Position numbers and translations under genes: made by a program. This document shows, in pieces, positions 25,675-38,050 of a DNA stretch of 64,000 nt (position 1 is its first letter; every line of letters begins with the position of its first letter). The notes beneath the pieces were generated by a model. That model did not search any database. It had not been told where the DNA came from and saw only the letters and a program-made list of their open reading frames with translations. The DNA lies in the NCBI GenBank assembly GCA_961205875.1, contig OY540819.1, positions 4,838,501-4,902,500 on the forward strand. Direction: 5' to 3'. The DNA is from Sialis fuliginosa (lineage: Eukaryota > Arthropoda > Insecta > Megaloptera > Sialidae).

Positions 25675-26436
25675 TCTCTATAAATAAAAATTAATGTTCG
25701 TTTTTATGAGGTCTAAGACACTCGGGAATGACTGTATGTTCGTGGCTATTAATATTTTATGAAAACCTAAGATTTAACATCAAAAGACTAAAAAAAATGT
25801 TTATCAAGTCGTGTTTTGTTTCCACGATGTCACAGCATATAACTGTCATTATATAAAAATAATTTTATAATTTACGATTTCTATATTTTATTATTTAGGT
25901 AGGTAATAAAGTATAAAAGCTATCTAAAAAATTCAAGAGGAGCTAGAAGACAAAAATAAAATATAAAAAATAAATAAAAAAAATTATTTAGGTAACTATA
26001 ATTACGTCTCTTTCAAATATTTTGTCGAACAATTAGAAAATTTTTGACATATGTTAACAATTAAATATATTGATTGAAAATTGAAATATAAACAGTATAA
26101 AGAAACATTTCATTTCCAAGAAATGTAAAATCTCGAAACTGATTATGATTGTTGCTAACCTATTTATTTATTTTGATTCTCATACAAATTCTAAGACGGG
26201 ATCTGCTGTTTCCTGGAAATTTGAAAATATAATTTTACAAGATTTTCTCAGAACTACTGAACGGATTTTATTCCGGTGTTCATTAATTTCGGGAAAAAAC
26301 AATTCGCGGTGAATCCTGTGATGTGGGCATGGATTTCATTATTCCCAGTCAAATATGAATGTCAAAGAACATAGTTTGAACTATTTAGGTCACTACAATT
26401 TTGTGGATATTAACCTGGGTAACGCCAATGTGCTAG
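25675..26436 (+). mobile_element. Helitron-like element, 762 bp
   Basis: The 5' end is TCTCTATAAATAAAAATTAA preceded by A. The 3' end is GGGTAACGCCAATGTGCTAG followed by T. TC and CTAG ends inserted between A and T are the Helitron rule, and the 5' phrase resembles known insect Helitron starts. The 3' hairpin is weak (ACC/GGT). Non-autonomous, with no Rep/helicase frame. The part at 25741-25860 recurs at 61183-61307. Confidence 0.5.
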
Positions 26437-27192
26437 TATACGATAAAACATTGTTTCCAAAAATGAAAAGCGTTATTTAAATTACTAGTCACAAAAGAGA
26501 TGTAAAAAATGAATACCTATAAAAATTCGTTTATATACATATGTAGATATCTATTAATATATTTTATATATGTAAATATTAAAAATTTTACCTCAAGAAT
26601 AAATTTAAATTTGTTATTTTAATTATACTTTCATGTCAAAATAAGCGTCTAATATAACATATTTTCATGAACAGAGAAAAATAAGTTACAAATTTATGTT
26701 GAGCAGATTAATATATTTTAGCCTGGAGTTAATAATTTGTAAAATTTAAAACAAACAATTAACATATTTCAAATCATATACGTATGCATGTAGATATGCG
26801 TAGTCTTTTGTTCATATTGTAAACAAAAGTTTAAAAGTGTTTACATTAAAAACAAAAGGCTATTAGCAAAAGAGATCAGTTCTCGTACGAACAATAAAAA
26901 GTATAATCTTCTGTTGATTACAAAGTTGTAAAAAATTTAAATATTTATGTTAACTTTAATCTACGTTGCGGTATTTTGTTAATGATAAGAAATGTTTGTT
27001 AAATTTTCCATATTAATTCAAATATATCTACATACTAAAAAAATTATTTCGTTAGGGTATACCTATAAGACATCAAAACAATTTGTTTAAGAAATTTTGT
27101 TAATATTTAATATAGGACATTAATTTTTAAATTCTTAATCGATTGATTGACCTCTTTTCAAAAGTTAAATAAGACCGCATACTTAATAAGTC
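26437..27192. other. AT-rich intergenic DNA, nothing recognised
   Basis: No frame or repeat ends found. Confidence 0.6.
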
Positions 27193-27195
27193 TAA

Positions 27196-28019
27196 CAAGA
27201 GGAAGCAACAGCACGGTTAATGAGAATTTCAATGAGCTTGTGGTATGTCAAACTAGAGCAAAAATAAAAAGACACGTGTCCAACAATTTGATCTCATAGG
27301 CCTTAATTACAAAGATAATTAACTTTGAAAATTTGTGTATTCAATATAACCGTGTATTATGTTCGCTCGAAATATAAGTGTGTTGGCCCTACGGTCAACG
27401 CGCTGGCGTCTCGCCTGGTTTTAAGATTTTGATTTTAATTTTTATTTACAATTATTTTTTATTTTTTGTACACATTACCTCTCCCACTTGCGTAAAAATC
27501 GATAAATTAGACATAAATAAAACATATATTATTATTGACAATAGATGTTTGTGGTTTCTTTCAAGTTTGTTTTTTATTAAAACTTTTCAATTTATTAATT
27601 AAAAACTAATGAGTTGTATCAATAATAAATTAAATTTACTTTAAAACAAATTAATAATTATGTACTGGCGTATATATCAATATTTTCATTGTCAATAATA
27701 ATATATGTTTTATTTATGTCTAATTTATCGATTTTTACGCAAGTGGGAGAGGTAATGTGTACAAAAAAATAAAAAATAATTGTAAATAAAAATTAAAATC
27801 AAAATCTTAAAACCAGCGCGTTGACCGTAGGGCCAACACACTTATATTTCGAGCGAACATAATACACGGTTATATTGAATACACAAATTTTCAAAGTTAT
27901 CTTTGTAATTAAGGCCTATGAGATCAAATTGTTGGACACGTGTCTTTTTATTTTTGCTCTAGTTTGACATACCACAAGCTCATTGAAATTTTCATTAACC
28001 GTGCTGTTGCTTCCCCTTG
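27196..28019. mobile_element. 824-bp foldback element with nearly identical arms
   Basis: The left arm (27196-27542) and right arm (27688-28019) are complementary, with about two substitutions and three short indels over some 330 bp. The loop is 145 bp and AT-rich. The ends read CAAGAGGAAGCAACAGCAC and CAAGGGGAAGCAACAGCAC. TAA flanks both sides (27193-27195, 28020-28022), consistent with the 3-bp TWA duplication of PIF/Harbinger, though the family call rests on that alone. The near-identity of the arms implies recent insertion or ongoing gene conversion. No transposase. Confidence 0.75.
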
Positions 28020-28022
28020 TAA

Positions 28023-28903
28023 GTTACAAAATATTTTCATCGATTTTTAGTACTTTTTTCCTACCTACAAGTTTTATTTTAGTTGATTGTTATGTAGTGT
28101 TAGTAACATTGACTTTGGAATATACTAAAATATTAATAAAATAAACTTGTAACAAATTTTTCGAATAAATTATTTTCACAAACATTGAATCGTCTCTTGT
28201 TTTCGGATAAACAAATGCATTTGATTTCTTTCACTCAATATAACATGGATTTAAGTTGTTACATAAACATTGTCCCGAATCCAGAACACCCCACGGCCGA
28301 TAACGAGGGGTCTCTAACTTGGCGACAAAGCCCCGGGATACGAAAAGTTATGTGCGCTAAAGAAAACACAACTTAGATGGAAATCACGAACAACTAGATC
28401 TAATATTGGTTAAAGCTGTTAAATTCCCAATCTTGATGGTTAAATGTGACTCATATTTTATTTACATTTTAAAATAATGTAAATATAGATTTTAGCTTAT
28501 TAGTGGTGTAATAGGGGGAAGTCGGTTAATTTGGACCATTTTTTTAAATTAAAATTAATGTCAACAACAAAAAAAACGATAGTTCATCCTAAAATATTTG
28601 GTGATTATTGATTGGACCAATAGGAGTTGTCTGTCTATTGAATGGCAACCAACGTCTTAAATATAACATATTAAAACAGACAATAATATATGTATATGGA
28701 ACTTTACTCGTAGTCTATTATAATAGTTTCCATAAAATAGATATTAAAACTAATTTCTTAACTACATAATTATGTTTAAATCTACACTAAATTAATTAAA
28801 AATGTTTTAAAACAATTTTATTTTAAATTCATACAGAAGACTTTCTTGTTAATAGAGAGTTGAAGTAATATGGCCACAGCACAAAGTTTCCTCAATTCTT
28901 TAT
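28023..28903. other. intergenic DNA with a short GC-richer patch at 28265-28370
   Basis: The patch (ccccacggccgataacgagg and following) stands out from the AT-rich flanks but has no clear frame or repeat end. Confidence 0.4.
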
Positions 28904-29443
28904 CAGTGGCGACGTAAAACTAAGACATGTGGGCTAATAATTTATTTATATGTCATTTATAAACATCTAAAGTATTTATATATATATAGGTTATTAACAT
29001 TGGAAATAATAACAAACTATTTTAAAACTTTTAATATACATTTATTACACATAAATTTATAATAGATTATACAGTATTGTATTATATAATTATTTTAGTA
29101 ACAATATAATTACGGTAAAATTAAATATTACACTGAAAAATTATCTTGTGAACTCTGGTGAAATATTATTTCAATGTTTGTATTTTGAAATTACCAACTT
29201 CTTCGATTCAAAATACTGTCGTTATCTACGTCAATCAAATTCAAAATTCGCTGTAAATCTTGTTTCAAGTAATTTTCTTTAACGATTTATTTAATACTTG
29301 TATTTCAGACTATAATATTAGACTAAATACTTCGCTTGCAAATATTTATTCAGTTTTTACCATACAGCATTTATCACTATTCATATAATCCTGGCACTTA
29401 GAATTATTTTGAGTTAATTTTCTCCAGTGTTTCCACGCCACTG
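28904..29443. mobile_element. possible hAT-type MITE, 540 bp
   Basis: CAGTGGCGACGTAAAACT starts at 28904, and on the other strand CAGTGGCGTGGAAACACT starts at 29443. The first eight bases are identical, with partial matches after that. The 8-bp flanks (TTCTTTAT, CTAATGAT) do not match well, so this may be an old insertion or a chance pairing of two solo ends. Confidence 0.35.
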
Positions 29444-32400
29444 CTAATGATTATAATCCACTGCAATCACAATGCGACTTGTACTTACTTCTTCTCCCAA
29501 TTATAAATGTTTCCTTTAGTTGTCTTCACGTAGCTCTCAATGTCATACAGGTTGGATCAAAAGTAACTGAACGAATATCTTAACTATGTTAATATAGCTT
29601 ATATTATTCTTGTCGATTTTTGTTCAGTTTGACTGGTAATATAAATACCGAATAAATTATTAAATATTATATGTTTTGATCTGAATTAGCCGCTCTTTTA
29701 TGAGACAATCGACATAATGAAAGACATTTTTCCAATGTTGAAGTTGCATCAGTTTTTATTTAAAATACAATTTTCTCAAATGCTATTTTATGTATATGGT
29801 AGCAAAAAATATAATATTGATAATTAAATGATCACACCTTTGCAGAATATTAAAAAAATAATCGAATTTTAATGATTTTTCAACTCGCCAATAACACGTG
29901 TTTAAAAAAATACAATTTTAATAAATTAAATGTCATTTAAATGTGTCTAAAATTGAATGATGTTTCTATTATAGTTCATAGTAAAGGCTCTTTACATTCA
30001 CTATTCAAATCCTCATTTTGTACAATTTTTCTTTATAAAGCTGATTTTTTGTAAAGTTATCAAAATACGCCTATTGTATTATCACCAAAAATCAGATTGA
30101 TTAACTTAAATGCAACGGAAACAATTTAACAACATGAAGCTACGTTAGATTTAGATAATAAAGATTTCTGTTATGATAGTCGATAAAACAGATTTTTAGT
30201 TTTAAATTTGCGCGCTAGATGTCACAACGCCAAAGAAGTATAACTTCTGATGTGCGTACATAAGTATATAGACACACTCACTTTTTTGTACAGAGATGTT
30301 TCAAAAATATAAAAAAACTTTTCAGTTCTCGTCATTTTAATAATTACAAGAATGTGTATAAATAAAATACAAATGATTTCTTTATCATCCTGTATGTTTG
30401 TACCAGTACATGATACGTTCTTGTCAAAGTTTTCGTTAACGAATTATACATTGCATACTTCCTGTTATACTTGTTGAAGTGCACGCTAACAACTGTAACT
30501 AATGTAAAAATTATTTATGACTAAATTACAATGAGAGAACTCATCGCTGACAAAAATGCATTGTGAGAATTTAATAACGAGCTATTTTTATATATGTATC
30601 ATTCAAAATTACACGAGTGGCATTTCTTTGGTGTCTTTCATTGCCGGGTAGTTTTAATAAGAGATCTTTATTGTTGTTTATTAAAATATGTATGTGATGC
30701 GGTGCTTGTTATAAATGAGCACAGGATTACTTTTTAATGTGTTGTTTAAGTTTTAATGAATGTTTTTATGGTTATTATGTTTTTAATATTAATATGTTAT
30801 GTCATTTTCTTATATCAACTAGGGAAACTTATAGAGAAATTATATGTTTAATATCTATATGCGCCGTTATTTTCTAAAGAAGTTACAAGTCTATTTATAA
30901 GAGTTTTGAAATATTTATGGATTTGTGTTATGTATGATCATTTATTAATGAATTTACTTTCGACTAATTTGTAGAGTTTGTAATGTGAAATAAAATAAAA
31001 ATGTTCCACATTTATACACGCTGTGGCATTGTTTTAAGATCGGGCATTTGTTTCAGTAACTATTTATTGTATCATAAAAGTTCAAATGAGAAATATTTCC
31101 AATTTTAATATATTAAGAGGAAAATGGCATCTAGATTCATATATATTCGCGTGCTTGATAGACATTTTTTTATCAAAGAGAATGTTTTTTTATTATATAT
31201 TTTCATAAATAACTATTGTAAAAAACCTTTTATTCTTAGAGCTATATTTTAAGCGAAATTTGATATCAAACATTGACGCATAATACATTCGCAGATCATA
31301 CATATCTAGCTAACTATGTATATTGGTATGAACAAATAGACAAATTTAATATTATTCGAATGGTTTTGGTTTTCAACAGTAACCAATTTTTTTGTCTTAT
31401 ATTAATTTACACGCTTTTTTAGGTTAAAATTTCGAAAGTAAAAAGTCGATAAATTAAAAAAATGCTAATTTGATCTTATTGACAACTGATATAAACCAAA
31501 AAATATCACCCACATCAAGCAATACGTATTATTAATACCACCTACTTGATATTGATTATTTCCAAACATGTATGTATAATGTATACACATAAAAAAAATA
31601 ATAAAAAATTTAATAAACAGTTCGTCACCTTGTTTGCATTAGTAGGCACCTAGCAGGTATGTTTGTAGGTTAAGTCTTACACTTGAAAGTGGCATTGTGT
31701 CAAAATAGCTGCCGTGGGAAGTAGTCTCAAACAACATATGTTGTGAATGTACGTTTTTATTATTTATTACAATTTCGGATTGCAAGAAATATTCTATAAA
31801 TAACAGAGGAGAAAAATCGAACGGGCGTAACAGATATTTTCTTATGAATGCATCTTTGTATGTTATTCTTGGCAGAAAAGAGGAAAATAAATATTTTTTT
31901 TAGAATAACTGCTGAAAATTTTATAATTAAAATCATAAAAATTATTGCAAATAAGTTGATGTTTTCTATCGATAATAACACTACTCTGCCACGTTAGGTT
32001 TTGAGATATTTTAACCTAAATTTAACCAAACAGGGTTTTTTTTTAGTTTTCATTCACGGTAAGAAATATTACTATCTGCTGTAATATAGTCAATTGTCTT
32101 AACCCTGCATTCATATTTTATAATTATAATGTCTATACACATAGAAATATGTTAGAGAAAAAAATCGTACAATGAAAGTAATTGTTCATATTGCACTATT
32201 TGCTGCCGTAAAGAAAAACTTTAGAAAAAATTGCCTGATCGTAATATTTTCATAAATATGACCAAATCGTTCGCAATTTTAGGTTAGGTGATGTGATGAA
32301 GCAATTTTGGTAACGAATTGGGTTTGATCACGCTGAAAACATTCGGAATTACTATGAATATTAATGTATAATTCTGTAGATTCTACTTGTGCATATTTTT

Positions 32401-35400
32401 GCATACTATTTTTCTATTAAAGACAAGTTTGAATTTTGTCAGGCCGAATTTAAAATAGTTATGTATGAATAAACCACGAAATGAACCAACGGACTATTAT
32501 AAACATCAAAGTGTTTTTTATTATTGATTATTATTTTGGATGGAGTGCTAATTTTGTAAATTTATCAGATACCAATTTATAGTGAAGGATTTTAATAAAA
32601 AAATAGTATTCATTTATAACCAATTGTTTGTATTTCTTCATGTATTTTTGGATCCAGCCGGTGGGGGTGGTAAAAGTATATACATATTATTTCTATTATC
32701 AGGCAGTAGACATTCAAATTTTTAATGATTAAAATTTTCCTTCAATAAAATAATATTTGATGCGAAATAAATTACCTTATATCACAAAAAATAAGTACAG
32801 TTATATTTACAAATAAATATTTAATCAACAATTCATTGCATTGTATAACAACAATACAATAAATAAAAACTGTGTACTTTTCTGGATCGCTTATTGACTA
32901 ATAAAAATTATTATTATTGAATAATACATAAAGGAATCAAAACACAAAAAGAACTGCTAGCAAATACGACTTTTTGAAGTATCTTAACAATGGGGAAGTT
33001 TTTTATTTATTTTTCGACAATGCAAACGGTATGAGGATAAACTTGTATAGACGGAAACAGCATTCTCACGTATTTCCGCCCACCCGATTCGAACATTGTA
33101 TGAGAGCTAATGACCTAACAGTCGAGTGAGGTACATCAAATAAAAATATTTGATTTCAATAACGAACATTTACAAACGTGCGAATACCATTAAAATAAAT
33201 ATATTTAACAATTTGAATAATTTAACTACTCGAAACCTAAAATAACTTGTTATACAGAAAAAAGTTTTTCACTTATTACCACTTAAATTAAATTTTAATA
33301 CAATTACAAAAAATAAATTTATTTCCATTCTTTACAGTCAAAAAATATGTAAGTACCTAATTTACATAATTATTTTCATTTACCCATGAGTTAATTTTAC
33401 GTTTGTTATTATAAAAATACATGTAAATATTAATAAGAAAGCAAATAGGTATATATTTTAATAATTCTGCTTAAAATGTTATACTAAAATTAAATAATTG
33501 TGAATAAAGAATCAAACATTTTAACAAATATTTAAATAATTTTTAATTAATTTCGAAAATATAAAGCATATTACTCCAAATTATACTAATGAAAATAAAT
33601 TTTGGAATTTTTTCGTATAGAACATTTAATAAAGTATTGAAACATATAATATAAATAATACAAATTCAAAATCTAGCAACGAAAAGTTTTGGTCGTCAAC
33701 GGAATGCAAATTTTAAGACAAAATTGTACGAATATAAGAAGACGAAGAAAAAAAGACTTTAGGGAAGGAGGAAAATGAATTAATTCAAAGTAAAACTGTT
33801 CATATCTACGTATATATATATTCCCAAATTGATTTGAGTAAAGGAAACATGAAAGAGAAATATGGGTTCCCCTTTTTCATTTAAAAACACACGGCGAAAA
33901 ATTCTTCGCTGTCCATCAAAAGTATATTTTCAGCAAGAATGCTTACGTACTGTATAGCAACCGGATCTTTTGTACCGGAGTAAAAAAATATATATAAATT
34001 GTACTAATTTATTTCATAAATTTTAAAGGGTCTGATTCTTCCTTTTACGGCCTTATAAAATTTTGGTTTATTACAATAGATCACTTATTTTATGTAAAAA
34101 AATTTCTTCTTTACTTTTTATGGGTACATTTTTTTAGTTAGTTGTTTAAAATATAAGTTTTTAGATTATAACAGTAATAACAACACAGAGTGCTCCAAAG
34201 TTTCATTGTTAATACACACTATAAATGTCAAATTTTAACCTTCTACGTACATACATTTTAAAATTAAATTAATGTTATATATGTATATTTTCTGTATAGC
34301 AACTTCTCGTGCGGAAAAAGAAAAAACTAACAAATTATATTATTATATTACAATATACATGTATTATTACGTAATATTTATTATAGAAAGAATACCGGGT
34401 GGATAAAAAAACTCTTCTGATTAGCGATGTAATATTCTGGGACTATAAAACTTTGGAACTGTCTTAACATTTTTATCATTTCAATTAATCGATTTACAGC
34501 TAGCTGTTGAAGTAAAGTACAAAAATATAACTGACATTCGGAGAGCTATAGTTATTGTAATTTTTTAGATTAAAAAAAATATAAAACTGTCTTCATGATT
34601 ATTTACATTTTAATCAACTCTACTATTGAGTTTCAAATCAATCAAAAACGTTAACAAATAAAATTTTATGTTAAAATAGCAAAAAATCGGGTTTTAAAAA
34701 TTTATGTCTAAAAAATAAACTTATATGTATTACTTAATTGATTGAAATATAACAATTTATTTGTTTTATCAGTGTTTTTGGTGTACTTTAAACAATTAAT
34801 TGGAATAATTTGAAATTATTTATATTACAAACATTTTGAAAAAATACCCAAATTATATGTAATTTATTGTCCAACAGTTGTATGTCGTAAAAGGGAGACT
34901 TTTTTTATATACCCGATATAATAAATTTGTATAGTTTGTATCGTATAAAATAATTATATTAATAATATGAATAGTACCCCACTTGAATTTAATTAATAAA
35001 ACCACATTTTACACCATTAATTAATTTTGCATTTACCCTTACTACATATATCCAATACACGTCTATAAATAGGGAGGTAATTATATTTTCTACAAAATTA
35101 AGCACTAACATATTCGACCGTTACATAATACCAGATCATTACTTAAACAGAATTACAACATCATGCTTATTAATTCCGGGAATAATATTATTTGTTACAA
35201 CGATTTATTCGCGTAATAAAAATGCGAAAATACCGCAGATGTTTCCCAAAGTTTCTCGCCTCACATCGATAATAATTACTCTTTATAAATTAGTATTTGA
35301 TTATTGTTTATCTGCAAAGTTTTTTATGAGTTCTTTTATCATAAAAAACCTCGCAAAAATCTGTTTATGGTAATTTATATCGGAAATAAATTTATCTCTC

Positions 35401-36289
35401 ATTTGCTTTTAGAATATTACAGAAAACAACTTGAAGTAAGTCGTAAAATGTAGTTGATAAAAATGTCAATTAGGAAATAAAGTTTTATTGAAAGTTATTA
35501 AATAACACATCAAAATATATTGAAGTTATTGTTAGCCAAATACATTTCATTCGGTCCATTGACTACAAAGGAAATAGTAAATACGAAATAAAAAGAAATA
35601 TGCTGTGATTTTTCTATACAAAGATTCTCAGAGTAGGTATTTTAATCGTATTTCTTCAAAAATATAGTAAAGTAAATAAGTGTTTATACAAAAGACTTTT
35701 GTAAACTTTAACATTATATTTACTTATTCATGTAAAGTTATGTAATATTGCAAATATTCTTCTTTTAAAAAATATATTATATAAAAACACTCACCTAAAT
35801 AATAAATGAAGTTCTGTTATATAATGAAAAATATATTTTAGTTATATTCTATAAAAAGTTTAATTAATTATAATGAATGATATATAAATTTATAAACCAA
35901 GAGAAAATATCGTTATCAGGAATTTAATAATTAACGACATATATTTCACCGATTCTAAAATTTCATTAGAATCATTTTAATTAAAATCACAAAAGTATTT
36001 GAAAAATAAAATATTTTTAATACACTATCGCCGAACGAAAATAAATTTCATTATTTATAAATTCAAGTATCAGAAAAACATTCAATAAGGTTGTTTTAAT
36101 TCTAAGAAATACCTGAAAGAGCAATTAGTATTTCTTGGTATAAATTACTCATTTGTTTTTCAATGTTATTTTTAAACTAAAATTCCTTCAAACAACCTTT
36201 TTGTGTATTTCAAAAAGATAAAATTTAATACGATAAATTACAAAGGGAAGACTATTATGTTACAACAATAATAATTATGCAGAGATGTA
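29444..36289. other. 6.8 kb of AT-rich intergenic or intronic DNA
   Basis: No exon, RNA gene or bounded transposon seen. Single mariner-like ends appear near 29550 (TACAGGTTGGATCAAAAGTA) and 34397 (ccgggtggataaaaa), without partners. A tRNA-like T-loop phrase near 33085 was judged insufficient. If the minus-strand exon at 37.7 kb is real, this would be first-intron sequence. Confidence 0.5.
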
Positions 36290-37687
36290 AAAGCGGCGTT
36301 GTTTTTTTTTAAGCAAATTGCCTCGCTAATTGGAAATAGAAAATCCGTTTATCAGTGCTTTTGCATCCCCTGCATGGGCCGCAGGAAGATAAATAAAACA
36401 AAGTTAAGATTGGGGCGGTCGAGGGTCACAACACTACCCCCGACCCGTGGTTCATTTTCCACGCCACCGGGCAGCTCATTAAGTCCGAACTAAAGCATTA
36501 CACTGTTGTGTCCGAGAGTTTTAAAGCGGGCTTGGCGTAATCTATCCAGGATTAAGCAAGCTGATTTATTGTGTATGGATTCTGCGGTACTCTCATTAAA
36601 ATGAATCGATCGCCAAAGGTGAGAGACGGTAGCAATCTCAAGACCAATTTACGTGCATATTCCAAGATTGGTCGGTGCGGCGTAGCTCATCAATCAAACG
36701 TCGGAGGTAAGGCCGACATGATGGGTTACGTTCGCGGCGCCGAATATTAATGAACGCGCGAAATATGTGTCCCATTTCTGTAATCAAAACAAATCATGTC
36801 GATGCAGATTCAGAATAACAAGTAGACACTGCAGTGAGTACGATCATCCGTAGTTGCTGATTGTTGTAACATACTCGATGCAATTTATGTTGCTGGAATT
36901 TGGCCAACACAAACACTGTACACAAAAAGAGAGGAAGTAATTTCTCGGGCGTCTTCCGTTTGCGGTGGCGATAACTCGTTATCCGCTGATCCCCGTCGGC
37001 TAATGCAGACTTTTCCATGTCCAGCACGTTCCGACATTCATTACGGACATTGTGTGTCACGTGACCGCAGCCGATATCTTTGCGCGTTATATTTCACCGT
37101 TCATTACTCGTTGTGCCGCTGACCGTAACTTTATTTTCCTTTGTTCCACTGCTCCATTATTTACACAAAAAGTTTTTAAGTACTTTTTGGCCATCCGTAA
37201 TTAAGTATAAATAATGCACGCGTCTTAATTGGAGTAATTACGTAGAGGCAAATCGATTGTTTGTCACAGGTACATATGTACAAAGTATGCCATCCAAGGT
37301 GTCTTGAGCGCGCGAGAGATTCATTGCATGACCTACTTGAGCGCAGAATTACTGCGGGCCAGGATTAGTTATTGCATTAACAAACTAACAGCGGCCGATG
37401 CAGGCCAGTGGTGGGCGACGAGGTGGATCCGACTTCTCGTTTTGTGCAACACCGAGCACAGGTTTCGTACCGCCACCGATGTGAAATATGTCCCTCTGCG
37501 GCTGCCGCGCCAACTTCTCCAAGACGTTACAACTTTGTTAGCAAACTCCACAAACACCGCAACAACTAATCTGCCATTAGACGCCGCCGTGATTTACTGA
37601 CTGTAATTGGAACCGCGAAAACTTGTTCCGCATTAAATAAACTCCCGAAAGTAGTGTTTAATTAAATTCGACAAAGAGAGAAAAATA
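36290..37687. promoter_or_regulatory. GC/CpG-richer island next to the putative first exon
   Basis: The composition is strikingly mixed compared with the flanks, with many CpGs and homeodomain-like TAATTG and GATA-like sites (for example near 36326-36335 and 36387). No translation in either strand resembles a protein: the frames at 37304-37600 (+) and 36794-37060 (-) have no domain, and the first overlaps other open frames. It lies immediately downstream of the splice donor at 37693, so it would be the promoter-proximal part of intron 1, a common place for conserved enhancers. Function is inferred. Confidence 0.4.
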
Positions 37688-37693
37688 ACTCAC

Positions 37694-37748
37694 CAGTAAC
37701 AAGGAGAGCCGCGGTAGAGAGAAGTAACACGATTGGTAGCGCCGGCAT
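37694..37748 (-). CDS. first coding exon of a secreted or membrane protein (signal peptide)
   Basis: On the minus strand an ATG at 37748-37746 (A at -3) opens 18 codons reading MPALPIVLLLSTAALLVT, with the next base completing G across or at the junction. A consensus splice donor follows at once: G/GTGAGT, with the intron starting at 37693. The peptide has the hydrophobic core and small residues of a secretion signal, though without a basic n-region. The exon would end in phase 1, the usual phase for introns just after signal peptides in receptor, Ig-domain and secreted-protein genes. It lies in a GC-rich island with TATA-like and CCAAT sites upstream. No later exon was found in lower coordinates, so the product is unknown. 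An overlapping upstream ATG in another frame (37770) could act as a uORF. Confidence 0.5.
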
Positions 37749-37880
37749 AGTAGCGCGGTCGCGAGCGCATCACAAGAACACAACCACACGGAGCAAAGCA
37801 CACGCGGATTCTGAGCTCCGGGTGAAGACTCCGGAGCGGAGCGCGCGTCGCCTCTCTCCACAGTCCTTCTATGTCACGCA
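37749..37880 (-). promoter_or_regulatory. putative 5' leader of the signal-peptide gene
   Basis: GC-rich stretch between a TATA-like box and the ATG at 37748. Its length and the start site near 37880 are inferred from TATA spacing. It contains one overlapping out-of-frame ATG at 37770, whose frame runs past the donor. Confidence 0.35.
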
Positions 37881-37895
37881 CGCGCATTGCGACAC

Positions 37896-38050
37896 CACGT
37901 GTGATATATACCTATCTACAGACGGCGTACGTCTACCACCGCTGCAATGAGGAAATATGAATGCTCATATGACTTGGCCTCAATGACCGACACTATCCAA
38001 TCAGTGTGACACGCCTCGTTCAACCCGTATTATTTAACTTGGGTATAAAT
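37896..38050. promoter_or_regulatory. putative core promoter region, possibly divergent
   Basis: For the minus strand: a TATATAT box at 37910-37904, a CACGTG E-box at 37896-37901 and a CCAAT element (inverted, 37997-38001). For the plus strand: TATAAAT at 38044-38050, followed by a CpG-rich stretch to about 38160. Only motif matches support this. No plus-strand gene is recognised downstream. Confidence 0.35.

Noticed and set aside
33050-33130. tRNA-like T-loop phrase (GTTCGAATC on the minus strand) followed by GGGTGGGCGG
   Set aside because: The T stem does not pair properly and no D-arm or acceptor stem could be found; at best a decayed tRNA-derived SINE.
37304-37600. 98-codon plus-strand open frame in the GC-rich island
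   Set aside because: No domain or signal, another open frame overlaps on the opposite strand, and open frames are expected by chance in GC-rich sequence.
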